64,000 bases of DNA, from NCBI RefSeq assembly GCF_004134865.1, contig NZ_SDPO01000001.1:868001-932000 (forward strand). Reading direction: 5' to 3'. Source of the DNA: Agromyces fucosus. GTDB lineage: Bacteria; Actinomycetota; Actinomycetes; Actinomycetales; Microbacteriaceae. A program made the position numbers and the translations under genes. The notes below the pieces were generated by a model, which saw only the letters and a list, made by a program, of their open reading frames with translations, searched no databases and was not told where the DNA came from. Positions 63,038-64,000 of the stretch are shown piece by piece. Positions within the stretch are counted from its first letter, which is position 1; each line of letters starts with the position of its first letter.

Positions 63038-63925
63038 ATGAGTTCGCGCGTTCTCGTCCTCGGAGCTACGGGGATGCTCGGAAGTACCATCGTGCGCCGG
63101 TTTCACGAGGCGGGTTTCGACGTCACGGCAACCGCACGGCGCACGGCAGACCTCCCCGACGGGATAGCGCTCCGGACCTTCGACGTCGAACACGACGAGA
63201 TCGCATCGATCGTCGCCGACTTCGGTGTGGGCGACACCGTGATCAATTGCATCGGCGTGATCCGTCATCTCATGAAGGACGATGTCGTGGCCGACCGCCT
63301 GCGAGCCATTCGAGTCAATGCGGAATTCCCGTACGCCCTCGCCGCCGCTGCTGAAACACAGGGCTTCCGCGTCCTTCAGATCGCAACGGACTGCGTGTAT
63401 TCAGGACTCGAGGGCGCCTACGATGAGACGGCCGTGCACGACGCCTATGACGTTTACGGCAAGACGAAAAGCCTCGGAGAGACGCCCAGCCCGCAGGTCC
63501 TGCACCTTCGCTGTTCGATCATCGGCACGGAGCTCGGCTCTGCCACATCCTTGCTCGAGTGGGTGCGTTCCCAGCCCATCGGCGCGACGCTGAACGGCTT
63601 CACCGACCACCGTTGGAACGGCGTGACGACAGACGCATTCGCGGATGTCGCGGTCGGACTCGTCCGTTCTGGTTCCACCCTGAGCGGTGTGCAACATCTC
63701 ATTCCCGCTGATGCGCTGACGAAAGACGAGTTGGTGCAGGTCATCGCCGAGGCATTCGGACGGGACGACCTCGACATCCGTCCGGTGTCGACCGGCACAG
63801 GGGTCGACCGGACGCTTTCGACCATTTCTCCGGATATCAGCCGGCAGTTGTGGAGCGACGCCGACTACGACCACCCTCCCACGATCGCGGAAATGGTCGG
63901 CGCCACGGCGACGGTCCACGCGTAG
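63038..63925 (+). CDS. RmlD-like sugar-nucleotide reductase (SDR)
   Basis: This 295-residue extended SDR begins VLVLGATGMLGSTIVRRFHEAGFDVTAT with a GxxGxxG loop. QIATDCVYSGLEGAYDE (about 113-129) is RmlD-like, and the YxxxK pair is in YDVYGKTKSLGE. The ATG at 63038 is 7 nt from a TAGCAT -10 box at 63025; ATG 63029 is an alternative. With the next gene it resembles the FnlA-FnlB type pathway to UDP-L-FucNAc/QuiNAc, where the RmlD-like enzyme is the reductase. That assignment is inference. Confidence 0.83.
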   Translation: MSSRVLVLGATGMLGSTIVRRFHEAGFDVTATARRTADLPDGIALRTFDVEHDEIASIVADFGVGDTVINCIGVIRHLMKDDVVADRLRAIRVNAEFPYALAAAAETQGFRVLQIATDCVYSGLEGAYDETAVHDAYDVYGKTKSLGETPSPQVLHLRCSIIGTELGSATSLLEWVRSQPIGATLNGFTDHRWNGVTTDAFADVAVGLVRSGSTLSGVQHLIPADALTKDELVQVIAEAFGRDDLDIRPVSTGTGVDRTLSTISPDISRQLWSDADYDHPPTIAEMVGATATVHA

Positions 63926-63944
63926 ACCCTCAAGAGAGACAGGC

Positions 63945-64000
63945 ATGACCACAACGCTCAACGACGCCACCGTCACCATCACCGGCGGTACCGGCTCCTT
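63945..64000 (+). CDS. Start of UDP-GlcNAc 4,6-dehydratase-type SDR, cut by window edge
   Basis: Only 18 codons are visible (MTTTLNDATVTITGGTGSF). The ITGGTGSF Rossmann start is typical of CapD/FnlA-type UDP-GlcNAc inverting 4,6-dehydratases. An AGAGAGACAGG stretch precedes the ATG, 20 nt after the previous stop. The identification rests on this short motif and on the RmlD-like neighbour. Confidence 0.6.
   Translation, partial: MTTTLNDATVTITGGTGS

Overview
The window is high-GC chromosomal DNA from an actinobacterium, most likely a member of the Microbacteriaceae close to Agromyces or Microbacterium. This is inferred from protein style, the MtrA-MtrB-LpqB block, WhiB and MoxR/DUF58/SpoIIM blocks, very short 5' leaders, and codon use; no 16S gene is present. 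Almost every base is coding and no gene-free stretch exceeds about 210 bases. I saw no insertion sequence, prophage, CRISPR array or rRNA.

Region 1 (1-5.2 kb): a truncated amidohydrolase divergent from a TetR regulator with a clear operator between them, prfB, an MFS exporter, and an F420-type flavin reductase coupled to a small membrane protein. Region 2 (5.3-9.9 kb, minus): a compact Tad/Flp pilus operon (tadA-tadB-tadC-flp-tadE-tadE-like-tadG-like), most genes overlapping. Region 3 (10-19.3 kb): an acyltransferase, tRNA-Leu(UAG), two tiny paralogous acidic proteins, a luciferase-like oxidoreductase, an iron-box-controlled heme oxygenase, a DedA protein, a zinc-type cation exporter, an ECF41 sigma factor with its divergent epimerase target, and a PdtaS-like sensor kinase.

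Region 4 (19.3-22.9 kb): a second pilus-linked group (CpaE-like ATPase, RcpC/CpaB-like SAF protein), an excisionase-type HTH protein and two conserved hypotheticals. The main pilus operon, the SAF/HTH divergent promoter and the gene at 22230 share a TTATCCACA element, 17 bp identical in two of them, placed 26-27 bp from the -10 box. This is the best candidate in the window for an undescribed regulon. Region 5 (22.9-31.7 kb, minus): mtrA-mtrB-lpqB-comF-hpf-secA, a classic actinobacterial block. Region 6 (31.9-40.4 kb): a membrane protein/DUF4129/DUF4350/MoxR/DUF58 operon, an aquaporin, and SpoIIM-like and RDD proteins divergent over only 17 bp.

Region 7 (40.4-52.9 kb): sahH, manB, DUF3499, an Rv3259-like protein, DUF5719, a giant membrane glycosyltransferase, WhiB, galE, a GlxA-type regulator and manA, a housekeeping and sugar-nucleotide set syntenic in part with Mycobacterium tuberculosis. 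Region 8 (53-64 kb): a surface-polysaccharide cluster with glycosyltransferases, two O-antigen-polymerase-like proteins, an ABC-2 exporter pair, a flippase, a methyltransferase and the start of a UDP-GlcNAc dehydratase-type gene. The cluster continues past the right edge. manA, manB and galE next door could supply its precursors.

Thirteen genes look leaderless, with a TANNNT-like -10 box 6-8 nt before the start codon. GGATGCC/GGCATCC is conspicuously over-represented on both strands.
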